Below, piece after piece: positions 54,096-63,094 of a stretch of DNA of 64,000 bases. The translations under genes were made by a program, and so were the position numbers. This stretch comes from Paenibacillus sp. FSL H8-0548 (GTDB lineage Bacteria > Bacillota > Bacilli > Paenibacillales > Paenibacillaceae): assembly GCF_038630985.1 (NCBI RefSeq), contig NZ_CP152049.1:2251501-2315500 (forward strand), written 5' to 3'. The notes beneath the pieces are model-generated. The model saw nothing but the letters and a program-made list of their open reading frames with translations. It did no database searches and was not told the DNA's origin. Position 1 is the first letter of the stretch. Each line of letters begins with the position of its first letter.

Positions 54096-55460
54096 TTGAA
54101 GAGCAAATGTACGAACATATTTGTTATAAGTATGCTTCTGATGTGTATTCCCGCCCTTAACGCTTGCTCGTTTAATAAGTGGGGCGACAGGAACGGAGAA
54201 AAGAGAGAACGCTTTGCGAATGAGGAGCAGATTTCTAATCAACGACCGGTATCGCTTAAGCTGCTGACCTGGAGAGATGATACCTATCAGGAATTGTATG
54301 ACAAATTCAATAAGAAGTATCCATGGATTACGATTGAGCCCATTCTTATTAAAGAGGGTGGAGATGATGCTATATTCGCTAAAATATTGGAGCTGGAGGC
54401 TGCAGGAACACCAGCAGATCTGACATGGGTCGCTGGTGATCTTCTGCGTTACGAGAAGAATGGGCTGCTGGAAAATTTGAAGCCTTATATGGATGCAGAT
54501 GCTTCTTTCCAAGAGAAGGTGCTGCCGGATGGCTTCTTTGACACGATGGCCTTCAATGGCCGCAGACTTGCTGTACCCTTTGTTGATGTTCCGATGTGGA
54601 TTGTTGTCAATAAGGATTTGCTAGCCAAGCATGAGTTGGAGATGCCTCAGAATGATTGGAGCTTCGACGATTTTCGTGCTATTGCCAAGCAGGCAACGGA
54701 CCCTGCAGCAGGAGAGTATGGCCTGACAACGAGCGGAGAATTTGTTATGCGCCTGCTTCCATTGAAGGCTGCTTCTGACGGGCATGTGTCAAATCTGGCT
54801 TACTTAAATGATAGTTTGACACAAAGCATGCTCAGCTCGGCAGAAGTGATGGAGGATGTGCGCTGGCTATCCGAATTCGTCTCCGTGGATGGCTCCATGC
54901 TTTCTTGGGTACAATCGGCCGAGGGAGGCGATGTAGTAAAACAATTCCTCAATGGTAAAACCGCCTTCGAGGTCGGTGGAGACTGGCTGCTCCCTAAGCT
55001 GCAGGAAGAAGCAACGTTCGAATGGGACATTCTTCCGTTTCCTAGAGGCGAGACTAATCAATATTCTTTTCATATCTATGGACCGCTTGCCTTGTTAAGC
55101 GGCTCCAAGCATAAAGAGGAAGCCTACAAATGGATCAGCTTTCAGTTTGAGATGGAAGCGCAGAAATGGAAAATTGAGAAGGGGGCCAGCGCGTCGGTCA
55201 TTGACCCTGAGTTGTCGGCTTATATAGATCAGGTTCAGCTATGGGAAGGAAAAAATATAGAAGCGGTAAAAATGACAAAGGACAATGTGCTCGTGCTGCC
55301 GGGAGCAACGATACCAGCCTTCTCAGAATATAATTGGTTTAATGTCGTTAATGATATTGTTTTTCAAGGAGCTGACATTAATCGAATCATTCCGGAGACG
55401 GAAGCATGGAACAAAAAAACGTTGGAATTGCGCAAGCAATGGAAGCGTAAAATGAAATAG
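54096..55460 (+). CDS. Sugar-binding lipoprotein (first of two)
   Basis: 454 residues with TTG start and GGGAGG upstream. Lipobox PALNAC gives Cys24. MalE-type fold: SLKLLTWRDDT, WITIEPILIKEG, WIVVNKDLLAKHELEMP hinge. It is placed between the kinase and a terminator, apart from the permeases, unlike the second binding protein downstream. It may act mainly as a sensory binder feeding the kinase; that is inference. Confidence 0.9.
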   Translation: MKSKCTNIFVISMLLMCIPALNACSFNKWGDRNGEKRERFANEEQISNQRPVSLKLLTWRDDTYQELYDKFNKKYPWITIEPILIKEGGDDAIFAKILELEAAGTPADLTWVAGDLLRYEKNGLLENLKPYMDADASFQEKVLPDGFFDTMAFNGRRLAVPFVDVPMWIVVNKDLLAKHELEMPQNDWSFDDFRAIAKQATDPAAGEYGLTTSGEFVMRLLPLKAASDGHVSNLAYLNDSLTQSMLSSAEVMEDVRWLSEFVSVDGSMLSWVQSAEGGDVVKQFLNGKTAFEVGGDWLLPKLQEEATFEWDILPFPRGETNQYSFHIYGPLALLSGSKHKEEAYKWISFQFEMEAQKWKIEKGASASVIDPELSAYIDQVQLWEGKNIEAVKMTKDNVLVLPGATIPAFSEYNWFNVVNDIVFQGADINRIIPETEAWNKKTLELRKQWKRKMK

Positions 55461-55465
55461 TAGGA

Positions 55466-55496
55466 AAGCCGTCCGGCAATGGGACGGCTTTTTTTT
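55466..55496 (+). terminator. Strong terminator after the first binding protein
   Basis: AAGCCGTCC pairs perfectly with GGACGGCTT, loop GGCAATG, then eight Ts in all. It separates kinase-lipoprotein from the permeases. Confidence 0.92.
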
Positions 55497-55622
55497 GATA
55501 GGCGAGTGGCCGATTTGCAAATGGAGGATAATACGAAACAACAAAGTATAAGAATGGCTCATAGTAAGCCCGGTGGTACTCTATTAGAATAAAAGTATCA
55601 CATTTGGGAAAGGGAAATCGAT

Positions 55623-56549
55623 ATGAAATCAAATGGAGTCATTCGGGAGTTACTTAGAAATCGCACTTTACTGCTCATGTTCCTGCCCGTGGCGACGCTC
55701 CTATTTCTCTTTAACTACCTGCCGCTAGCAGGACTTGTCATCGCTTTTAAAGACTTTGACTTTGCTAAAGGAATTTTCGGAAGCGATTGGATGGATCCGC
55801 TGCTGGATAACTTTGAGTATTTATTCTCCTCGTCGACAGCCTTCCGGGCGATGAGAAACACGATACTGTTAAATGCGTTATTTATTGTGGTAGGGCTATT
55901 ATTTGAAGTAGGCTTTGCATTGCTGCTCAATGAGATTAGAAACAAATATTTCAAACGGGTGACGCAATCGCTGACCTTCCTGCCATTTTTTATTTCATGG
56001 ATTGTCGTAGGGGTTTTCGCTTACAATCTCATGAATTTCGAGAGCGGCGCTATTAATCGAGTTTTGGAAACGATAGGTCTCCAACCGATTGATTTTTACA
56101 GTGAAGCTGGGTTGTGGCCATTTATCCTCACGATTGCGATTCGGTGGAAAGTAACCGGTTATGGGACCATTATTTATTTGGCGGCATTAACGTCAATTGA
56201 TAATTCGTATTATGAGGCAGCTTCTATAGACGGAGCTACGAGATGGCAGCAAATACGCTACATCAGCCTACCGATGCTCCAGCCAACGATTATTATCCTC
56301 ACCTTGCTGGCAGTAGGGCGAATCATGAATGCGGATTTCGGCATGTTTTATGCAATGGTTGGCGATGCCTCTCTCTTGTTTCCTACAACAGACGTTATTG
56401 ATACCTTTGTTTATCGCAGCTTGCGCAAGTCGGGAGATATCGGCATGGCATCTGCAGCGGGCTTCATGCAGTCGATTGTTGCATTCATTCTTATTATCGG
56501 AAGCAATTATGCGGCACGCAAAATAGACAGGGACTCAGCTATTTTCTAA
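55623..56549 (+). CDS. Sugar ABC transporter permease (LplB type)
   Basis: 308 residues behind AAAGGGAAA. Starts with a short basic N-terminus and FLPVATLLFLFNYLPLAGLVIAF, the pattern of LplB-type permeases. EAA loop EAASIDGATRWQQIRYISLP near residues 198-217. Pairs with the next gene and the LipO-type binding protein that follows. Confidence 0.93.
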   Translation: MKSNGVIRELLRNRTLLLMFLPVATLLFLFNYLPLAGLVIAFKDFDFAKGIFGSDWMDPLLDNFEYLFSSSTAFRAMRNTILLNALFIVVGLLFEVGFALLLNEIRNKYFKRVTQSLTFLPFFISWIVVGVFAYNLMNFESGAINRVLETIGLQPIDFYSEAGLWPFILTIAIRWKVTGYGTIIYLAALTSIDNSYYEAASIDGATRWQQIRYISLPMLQPTIIILTLLAVGRIMNADFGMFYAMVGDASLLFPTTDVIDTFVYRSLRKSGDIGMASAAGFMQSIVAFILIIGSNYAARKIDRDSAIF

Positions 56550-56580
56550 ACGTCATTTCACATCAAGGAGGAGCAGCATT

Positions 56581-57465
56581 ATGGTTGCCAAAAAATTCTC
56601 AATTTCGCAGTTTATTATTATTATAGGGATATCCTTGTTCAGCCTAGCCTGCTTGTTTCCGTTCATTATGGTTATATCGGGCTCGCTTAGTACGGAGAAG
56701 GACATCATGGATTATGGGTATACGTTGTGGCCAAAGAGCATCACCTTCGATTCCTATCGTATTCTGTTTCTTGGCTCTAGCCGTATATTTGACGCTTATG
56801 GCGTTAGCATCTTGGTAACAGTAGTAGGAACGATTCTTTCTTTATTCGTAACGAGCATGGGCGCATACGTTATGGCGAGAAGATCGTTTAAGTATAGGAA
56901 CATACTATCTATTTATGTCATCATCACGATGCTGTTCAATGGCGGTTTAGTGCCTTGGTATATCATTTGCGTGAGATACTTGGATTTGAAGGACACGTTG
57001 TGGGCACTTATTTTGCCGATGCTCGCCAATGCGTTCAACATGTTTCTCATTCGAAATTTCATGCTCTCTATTCCCGAGGATATGAATGAATCGGCTAAAA
57101 TAGACGGTGCTGGCGACTTTAAAATCTTTTATCGCCTGATTGTACCGCTCTCTGTACCCGTACTAGCTACTGTAGGCTTGTTCGTAGCACTAAGCTACTG
57201 GAACGATTGGTTCTTGGGGCTAATGTTCGTTGACAAGCAGGAGCTGCAGCCGCTGCAATTGCTGCTGCGAACACTGATATCGAATGTTGAATTTCTGAAG
57301 AGCTCCAGCAATGCGTCTGCCATGCAGCGCATATCAGCACAAATTCCTTCCGAATCGATAAAGATGGCACTGACGGTCGTTACAATAGGCCCGATCATAT
57401 TTTTGTATCCATTCGTTCAGCGGTTTTTCGTTAAAGGCTTAATGGTTGGCGCAGTAAAGGGATGA
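56581..57465 (+). CDS. Carbohydrate ABC transporter permease (YtcP type)
   Basis: 294 residues, AAGGAGGAGC upstream. First helix at about 9-32. Contains FNGGLVPWYIICVRYLDLKDTLWALILP, typical of the YtcP group, and EAA-type loop ESAKIDGAGDFKIFYRLIVP near residues 178-197. Ends FVKGLMVGAVKG. Confidence 0.93.
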   Translation: MVAKKFSISQFIIIIGISLFSLACLFPFIMVISGSLSTEKDIMDYGYTLWPKSITFDSYRILFLGSSRIFDAYGVSILVTVVGTILSLFVTSMGAYVMARRSFKYRNILSIYVIITMLFNGGLVPWYIICVRYLDLKDTLWALILPMLANAFNMFLIRNFMLSIPEDMNESAKIDGAGDFKIFYRLIVPLSVPVLATVGLFVALSYWNDWFLGLMFVDKQELQPLQLLLRTLISNVEFLKSSSNASAMQRISAQIPSESIKMALTVVTIGPIIFLYPFVQRFFVKGLMVGAVKG

Positions 57466-57521
57466 CTATCTCGGCTTCGGCCGTGTAGTATATAAATCAC
57501 ATAATTAGGGGAGAGGTTCAC

Positions 57522-59072
57522 ATGCAAAAAAGAAAGGCAAAATTGCCGTTATTGATCGCTGTCATTATGCTCTTCGGCGTTATTCTAGCTGCTTGCAGCT
57601 CAAACAACGGAAACACGCCAAGCAATGGCAAAGCAACCAATGCACCTTCCGGTGGATCAGGAGAAAAGCTGGAGGACGAGGTTACACTTAAGTTTTATTT
57701 TGGCGGAGACAAAAAAGCGGCTACGGATGAAGTATGGTCTAAGGTTAGCGAATATGTAAAAGCAAAAGGACTTAACGTAAAATTTGATATCAACTTTATA
57801 CCGTTCGGCGATTTCAAAGAAAAAATGCTCGTAATGGCCGCTTCTGGCGATAGCTGGGACATGAACTTCGACGGCGACTGGCTATCCTACAAGCAGATGG
57901 CTGCCAAAGGCTCTTATATGGCACTAAATGATTTGCTGCCGGAATATGCGCCTAATCTTTACAAGAAATATGAAGAGCAAGGCACGCTAGCTGCTGCAAC
58001 AATAAACGGCAACATCGTGGGCCTTCCTTGGACGATGAAAATGAATGAGCGTAAATTTACTGGCTGGCGCTCCGACCTAGTTGAAAAAGCGGGTCTTGAT
58101 ATTCCAGCTGGCTCAATCAAAACGATTGAGGACGTTGATCGCTTGCTTCGGGAGCTGAAAAAAGCGTTTCCAAACGAACGAATTTCCCGGACACCACCCG
58201 TTTCCCTCATTATGATTCGTGATGAATGGGTAGATCTTAACTTCCATGGCCTTGGTTTCTATTTGGCTGATGATAAAATTACGGTGCAAGCGGTTGAGCA
58301 GCAGCCTTTCTATCTGGAAGCTGCCAAGCTGGCAAAGGTTTGGTATGACGATAATCTGATTAACAGAGATGCGATGATTGATAAATCAGATGAAGCAGCG
58401 GAGTGGAGAAACGGCAAAAAGCTGTTTACTGTAACTTCTCATGAGTGGGTAAGCGCAGATCCTGGTTTCTCTGATCCTCAGTTCAAGATGGAATCGGCGG
58501 AGCTTTATCCAGACAAAAGATTTATTAACCGTACCGCGCTTGCCAACGTTGTAGCTATTAACCGCAATTCGAAAAACCCTGAACGTGTCCTTCGCTTGCT
58601 GGATATGATCGAAACAGACAAAACGTTATATGATCTTGTTCAATATGGTATCGAAGGCAAAACATATGTACTGAACGGTGAAACGGCTGAATATCCAGAA
58701 GGCATGGAAACGACGACGAGCAATTACATGGAGTGGGGCGGCCAATGGGCATTCTGGAAGCCGCAATTCATGCGTCCGACGATGACTTACGGACCTGATT
58801 TCTGGGTGCAGGAAGCTGAATTTGCCAGCAAGCCTAATAACGTAAACTCTCCAATTGATGGCTTGTTTATCGCAGAAGATAATATGAAAAATGAAATCGC
58901 AAAACGTGATACTGCAAACGATGAGTTGAACAGACCAATTGAATTCGGCGTCGTGAAAGACGTTGAGAAAGCTGTAGCAGATTATATCGAAGTACAGAAG
59001 AAAAACGGTCTCGATGTTATCATTTCTGAAACACAAAGACAAATCGATGAATTCCTTGCTACGCAAAAATAA
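57522..59072 (+). CDS. LipO/YtcQ-type sugar-binding lipoprotein
   Basis: 516 residues, GGGGAGAGG upstream. Lipobox ILAAC, Cys25. Longer than MalE-type binders and with the LipO-family pattern: FYFGGDKKAATDEVW near the start, SGDSWDMNFDGDW, and a late EFATSKPNN-like region and LDVIISETQRQIDEF near the end. With the two permeases before it, this is the transport set's own binding protein. The GH38 gene suggests mannose-containing oligosaccharides, but the substrate is not proven. Confidence 0.93.
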   Translation: MQKRKAKLPLLIAVIMLFGVILAACSSNNGNTPSNGKATNAPSGGSGEKLEDEVTLKFYFGGDKKAATDEVWSKVSEYVKAKGLNVKFDINFIPFGDFKEKMLVMAASGDSWDMNFDGDWLSYKQMAAKGSYMALNDLLPEYAPNLYKKYEEQGTLAAATINGNIVGLPWTMKMNERKFTGWRSDLVEKAGLDIPAGSIKTIEDVDRLLRELKKAFPNERISRTPPVSLIMIRDEWVDLNFHGLGFYLADDKITVQAVEQQPFYLEAAKLAKVWYDDNLINRDAMIDKSDEAAEWRNGKKLFTVTSHEWVSADPGFSDPQFKMESAELYPDKRFINRTALANVVAINRNSKNPERVLRLLDMIETDKTLYDLVQYGIEGKTYVLNGETAEYPEGMETTTSNYMEWGGQWAFWKPQFMRPTMTYGPDFWVQEAEFASKPNNVNSPIDGLFIAEDNMKNEIAKRDTANDELNRPIEFGVVKDVEKAVADYIEVQKKNGLDVIISETQRQIDEFLATQK

Positions 59073-59131
59073 TACAAGATGAATCATTGCGCTTGTAGAA
59101 GCGAAGCTGCTTCAAAGAGACAAAAGTCTAT

Positions 59132-59164
59132 AAAAAGGCGTTCCCCTAGCGGGATCGCCTTTTT
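59132..59164 (+). terminator. Terminator of the importer operon
   Basis: AAAAAGGCG pairs with CGCCTTTTT, with a further GTTCCC/GGGA inner match. Confidence 0.88.
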
Positions 59165-59210
59165 GACTTATATAATAGAGGGTATATACCGCAAAGGAGG
59201 AGAGATACTA

Positions 59211-59873
59211 ATGAGAGAAATAAAGCATATTATTTTTGATTTTGATGGAACGCTAGCGGATACATGGCCGGTGATGTACCTTGCATGTGCAGCTGTATTT
59301 CAGAAGCATGATAATCGCAAGGTGTCGATAGAGGATCTCTATGCGATGGCAGGACCGACAGAGCCCCAAATTATTGAGCAGCATTTGGTCAATCGCGAAA
59401 GTGTTGAAATAGCTGTAAACGAGTTTTTGTTCGATTACGAGCAGCATCATGAGGAGCTCGTTGAACGAAATGCTGCAATTGCTGACCTGCTGGGCTCGCT
59501 GCGGCAAGCAGGCGTTGGAATGGCTTTGTTTACGGGGAAATCAAGGCGGACACTGGATATTTCACTGAACAAGCTGGGCTGGGAAATTAGCTTCGATAAA
59601 ATCGTAACCGGCGACGATGTGAAGAAGCGCAAGCCATCGGCAGAAGGCATAGATCAGATTTTGAACGAGCTGGGCTGGCCGCGTGAGCATACGATCTATG
59701 TTGGTGACAGCAATGATGATATGCAGGCAGGGGACGAAGCGGGCTTACGCACCTTTGCAGCACAGTGGATGGCTGTGGTGCAGGATAAGCATTATCAAAT
59801 TGAGCCGGAGCAAATGTTTAGTGATGTGGACGAATTCAAGAAATTTGTTTGGGGTCAGTTAGCTGAAAGGTAA
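59211..59873 (+). CDS. HAD-family phosphatase (PGP/beta-phosphoglucomutase-like)
   Basis: 220 residues from ATG 59211, which has AAAGGAGGAGAG upstream; the frame extends back through the terminator but not as gene. HAD motifs: DFDGTLAD (Asp10 nucleophile, Asp12), LFTGKS (Thr108), KRKPSAEG (Lys141), GDSNDDMQAG (Asp166, Asp170). A helical cap lies between 18 and 85. Likely dephosphorylates a small sugar or organic phosphate. Own terminator follows. Confidence 0.9.
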   Translation: MREIKHIIFDFDGTLADTWPVMYLACAAVFQKHDNRKVSIEDLYAMAGPTEPQIIEQHLVNRESVEIAVNEFLFDYEQHHEELVERNAAIADLLGSLRQAGVGMALFTGKSRRTLDISLNKLGWEISFDKIVTGDDVKKRKPSAEGIDQILNELGWPREHTIYVGDSNDDMQAGDEAGLRTFAAQWMAVVQDKHYQIEPEQMFSDVDEFKKFVWGQLAER

Positions 59874-59924
59874 TTAGCCTAGCTGTCTCAATTACGCAAC
59901 CAATAGAGTAAGGCTTGGCATCTT

Positions 59925-59980
59925 GAAGGGATTGTTTCCAGCAGCGGAGTTACGCGGCCGGAAGCAGTCCCTTCTTTTTT
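59925..59980 (+). terminator. Terminator after HAD gene
   Basis: GAAGGGATTG pairs with CAGTCCCTTC (with G-U pair), inner GC-rich arms, then TTTTTT. Confidence 0.85.
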
Positions 59981-60140
59981 CTGCATAAGCTGTCCTTGCC
60001 ATAGCGAGCTGCTGCACGAGTTAAAGCCTCTGAAGGGGAAAGAGGCTAATTCTAGGATAGAAAAGCTAAGGATGGCTCATATAGAATAGCCCGAATTAAG
60101 ATTACACTATTCGTGATACAACTTAAGGGATGGTGAGAGC

Positions 60141-61364
60141 ATGGCAAAAATTACTGGTATCAAATGTATACGCACACGTAAAAACGGGACATGGACGATC
60201 GTAAAGGTACTAACAGACCAAGATGGTCTGTATGGACTCGGCTCCGCTTCAGATATTTATAATCCTGAGGCCGTTGTTCAAGTGATCGAGCAATTACTGG
60301 CGCCGCTGCTGATTGGCAAGGATGCTGCGAATATAGAAGATCTCTGGCAGACGATGTATATGAGCGGCTATTGGAGAAATGGGGCTATTTTGCATACGGC
60401 AATCGGCGGGATCGACATGGCTTTATGGGACATCAAGGGCAAGGAGGCAGGCTTGCCTATCTATCAGCTGCTTGGCGGAGCTAGCCGTGCGGCCGTGCCT
60501 TGTTATGGACATGCTGGCGGGGCGGATATTGGTGAGCTGAAGGAGGATGTGCAGCGGTTTATAGAGGAGGGCTATACCGTCATTCGTGTACAAATGGGGG
60601 GCTACGGCGGAGGCGGCTTCATTAATAGCGACAAAGCCAACCTCCCTGAGCAGGCGTGGACGAAGGGGCCTGTGTTCGACGAGCATGCGTATTTGAACGC
60701 TATTCCGGATATGTTCGAGAAGCTGCGGGTAGCCTTTGGCATGGGCATACAGTTCACGCATGATGTGCATGAGCATCTCTCGCCCATCCATGCGATCCAG
60801 CTTGCAAAGCGCGTCGAGCCTTATGGGCTGTTTTTCTTGGAGGATGCGCTTGCGCCGGAGCAGATTGGCTGGTATCGCCAGCTGCGCCAGCAAAGCGCTA
60901 CGCCGCAAGCCGTTGGTGAGCTGTTCGTTAATCCGCAGGAGTGGACAGAGCTTGTTAAGGAGCGGCTGATTGATTTCATTCGTGTTCGCGTTTCCAAGGC
61001 AGGCGGAATAAGTGCATGCCGCAAAATAGCGGCGCTTTGCGAAGCCTTTGGGGTGCGCACCGCATGGCAGGAGGGCGGGGAAAATGATCCCGTAAACCAG
61101 GCGGCGGCGGTCCATTTGGATATGGCGATATGGAATTTTGGCATACAAGAGGTGAATCACTTCCGTCCGGAGGAGCTTGATGCCTTTGAAGGGCATATCG
61201 TTCGAAAGGGCGGCTATCTGTATCCCTCTAATAAGCCGGGCCTAGGCATCGAGCTTGATGAACTGAAAGCACAGCTGTTGGTTGGAGAAAATTGGAATCG
61301 ATCCGCTTATCACAATCCTTATCACCTTGATCGCAAGGCTGACGGGACATTAGTACGCCCATAA
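60141..61364 (+). CDS. Enolase-superfamily dehydratase, mannonate/galactonate dehydratase-like
   Basis: 407 residues with GGGATGGTGAG upstream. N-terminal capping domain to about 120, then barrel with metal ligands Asp208 (THDVHEH), Glu234 (FLEDAL), Glu260 (GELF) and His210. These lie exactly 2 residues before the positions (210, 212, 236, 262) of the well-known ManD family. Arg149 may be the partner of the ManD base. Such enzymes dehydrate aldonates; related RspA proteins may do other acids. Probably the sugar-acid step of the importer pathway, with the next gene. Confidence 0.87.
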   Translation: MAKITGIKCIRTRKNGTWTIVKVLTDQDGLYGLGSASDIYNPEAVVQVIEQLLAPLLIGKDAANIEDLWQTMYMSGYWRNGAILHTAIGGIDMALWDIKGKEAGLPIYQLLGGASRAAVPCYGHAGGADIGELKEDVQRFIEEGYTVIRVQMGGYGGGGFINSDKANLPEQAWTKGPVFDEHAYLNAIPDMFEKLRVAFGMGIQFTHDVHEHLSPIHAIQLAKRVEPYGLFFLEDALAPEQIGWYRQLRQQSATPQAVGELFVNPQEWTELVKERLIDFIRVRVSKAGGISACRKIAALCEAFGVRTAWQEGGENDPVNQAAAVHLDMAIWNFGIQEVNHFRPEELDAFEGHIVRKGGYLYPSNKPGLGIELDELKAQLLVGENWNRSAYHNPYHLDRKADGTLVRP

Positions 61365-61392
61365 TGACATTCAAATGGAGGTATTTCTTAAG

Positions 61393-62241
61393 ATGAAGAC
61401 GATCGCAGTAACAGGCGGCAGCGGCAAGCTGGGAACTAAGCTCATTCAAACGCTGCAGCAGCAGGGCTATGAGGTCATATCGCTGGATAACCAGCGGTCC
61501 GCTCAGCTCCGATGCAGACAAGTAATGGTAGACCTGAAGGATTTCGGGCAGGTCGTGTCCGCGCTGCACGGTGCTGATGCCATTATTCATTTGGCGGCAA
61601 TTCCTGCACCGCTTGTCCATACTTACCCTTATATTTTCACGAATAATACGGTAGCTGGCTATCATATTTTGGAGGCTGCCTCGATTTTGGGCATTCGCAA
61701 GGTGGTCATGGGCTCAAGTGAGTCCTCCTATGGTTTTGCATGGGCGCCTACGCGCTTCTCGCCTGATTATTTGCCGCTCGATGAGGAACACCCGCAGCAG
61801 CCGCAGGAATGTTATGGCTTATCTAAGGTGGTCAATGAGTTAACCGCAGCGATGTTTGATCGTAGAAACGGGATGCAGGTTATTTCACTTCGTTTCTCTA
61901 TGATTACGAATCCCGAGGACTATAAGCATTTGGCGATCAGTAAACCGGAAGCATTCAAGCATATTTTGTGGAGCTATGTTGATATTCGCGATGCGGTCAG
62001 CGCGTGCATTGCCTCACTTCATGTGGAGGACCGAGGGGCGATTTGTCTTAACATAACGAGCAGCGATACGCTGAGCGATTGGGAGTCGAAACGGCTGTTG
62101 GATCATTTCTATCCAGATGTCGTCGACGTGCGTACGGAATTGCATGGCCGAACTGCGGTGGTTAGCAATCAATTGGCTAAGGATGTACTTGGCTGGAGCC
62201 CGCAATATTCATGGGCTGACAATGAAGCGTCTACCTCTTAA
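61393..62241 (+). CDS. NAD-dependent epimerase/dehydratase family oxidoreductase
   Basis: 282 residues from ATG 61393, 12 bases after a GGAGG motif; an in-frame ATG at 61375 itself contains the site. Extended SDR: NAD site TGGSGKLG (7-14), SSE block (108-110), catalytic Tyr141-x3-Lys145 (ECYGLSK). Overall pattern resembles uronate or sugar-epimerase type SDRs. Follows the dehydratase by 28 bases, so a joint pathway for a uronic or aldonic acid is likely. Confidence 0.88.
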   Translation: MKTIAVTGGSGKLGTKLIQTLQQQGYEVISLDNQRSAQLRCRQVMVDLKDFGQVVSALHGADAIIHLAAIPAPLVHTYPYIFTNNTVAGYHILEAASILGIRKVVMGSSESSYGFAWAPTRFSPDYLPLDEEHPQQPQECYGLSKVVNELTAAMFDRRNGMQVISLRFSMITNPEDYKHLAISKPEAFKHILWSYVDIRDAVSACIASLHVEDRGAICLNITSSDTLSDWESKRLLDHFYPDVVDVRTELHGRTAVVSNQLAKDVLGWSPQYSWADNEASTS

Positions 62242-62319
62242 GTGAATTGAAAATAGCCTAACAATCAGTTTTATTTCTATTAAAGCAGCATGATTCGGAA
62301 TGATAAGACTGGGAAATAT

Positions 62320-62507
62320 ATAAGTTGAACTAAAAAAAGTTATAGCAAAGCGAGAAGATCGTTCTGAAGAAACGAACTGTTCGCCTTTGCAGCCCATATT
62401 CTTACCTTTGACTGTCTTAGGAAATCAAAGAATCTGGCTGTACTCGCGACCCTTCAGAATGATCTGCTCACGCAGCGCCCAAAACGTAAATCTCTCGTTC
62501 AACTTAT
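62320..62507. repeat. Nested-hairpin MITE-like element, copy B
   Basis: Terminal inverted repeats ATAAGTTGAAC (62320-62330) and GTTCAACTTAT (62497-62507) bound 188 bp. The inside keeps the GCGAGAAGATCGTTCT arm and the GCAGCC...GGCTG stem as in copy A. No ORF. It is the clearest full-length copy. Confidence 0.8.
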
Positions 62508-62595
62508 TTCGTTGGGTTGCTTTAGCTTTCTTTCTCCGGTTCTTAGAATGGGTGTGCTAGCTCGATGGGTTCAGCGCTATAGGAAGAGGCTACGT

Positions 62596-62774
62596 TGCAG
62601 TTTGTACAATGTAATCGACGTTACTCGCCTAACTAGGGCACGTACACTGTAGTTTGTGCAATAGAATGTCTATTCTAGGGCGATATTCGCTGGTTTGGAG
62701 CTAATTCTACTGCAATAATACAATGTAGCCGTCTGAAACAGCTCTCATGTGAGGTTTTCATTGTACTTAGTGCA
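62596..62774. repeat. Four dispersed TGYA-N4/5-TRCA palindromes
   Basis: Cores at 62596-62608 (TGCA/TACA), 62648-62660 (TGTA/TGCA), 62711-62722 (TGCA/TACA, N4) and 62762-62774 (TGTA/TGCA), spaced by about 50 bases, with TGTAG, TGTAA or ATAGA flanks. They lie in the gene-free block 62242-63094. Confidence 0.75.
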
Positions 62775-62808
62775 GTGTAGGCGTCTCTCCCTAATCTAGC
62801 GGAGACTT

Positions 62809-62824
62809 TAGTAAGCGCTTACTA
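62809..62824. promoter_or_regulatory. Perfect 16-bp LacI/CcpA-like operator
   Basis: TAGTAAGCGCTTACTA is a perfect palindrome with the AAGCGCTT core shared by CcpA sites and LacI-family operators. It lies 270 bases before the ATPase start. That gene could be under carbon-catabolite or sugar-specific control. A matching TTGACA at about 62838 lies close downstream, as a repressor-blocked promoter would, but its -10 is unclear. Confidence 0.55.
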
Positions 62825-62933
62825 TTCTATTCGTTAGATTGACAATTTTAAGAAATTATAGGCTAACATTTGACTGTAAAAGAAAATATTGACTCATATT
62901 TGATGCTGCTTGTATGCGTTAACATTAATTTAT

Positions 62934-63053
62934 ATAAGTTGAACTTAAAAATGAAGTTTAAGCGAAGCGAGAAGATCATTCTGGCTGCAACCGCGAGCGT
63001 AAGAATGATCTAGTCGCACAGCGTCCAAAACGCAAGTTTCTAGTTCTACTTAT
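62934..63053. repeat. Nested-hairpin MITE-like element, copy C (short form)
   Basis: ATAAGTTGAACT (62934-62945) and AGTTCTACTTAT (63042-63053) bound 120 bp. The central inner hairpin of copies A and B is missing. It lies right in front of the ATPase gene. Confidence 0.75.
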
Positions 63054-63094
63054 TTCATTAGAAAAAGTCAAAATGTGATGAGAGGTGAGCAAGG

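Noticed and set aside
53619..54512. 297-codon minus-strand frame over the kinase-lipoprotein junction
   Set aside because: Antisense to two well-supported genes; no domain or ribosome binding site.
60025..60047. AGCCTCT/AGAGGCT hairpin before the dehydratase gene
   Set aside because: Seven-bp stem without a T-run; too weak to call a terminator or riboswitch.
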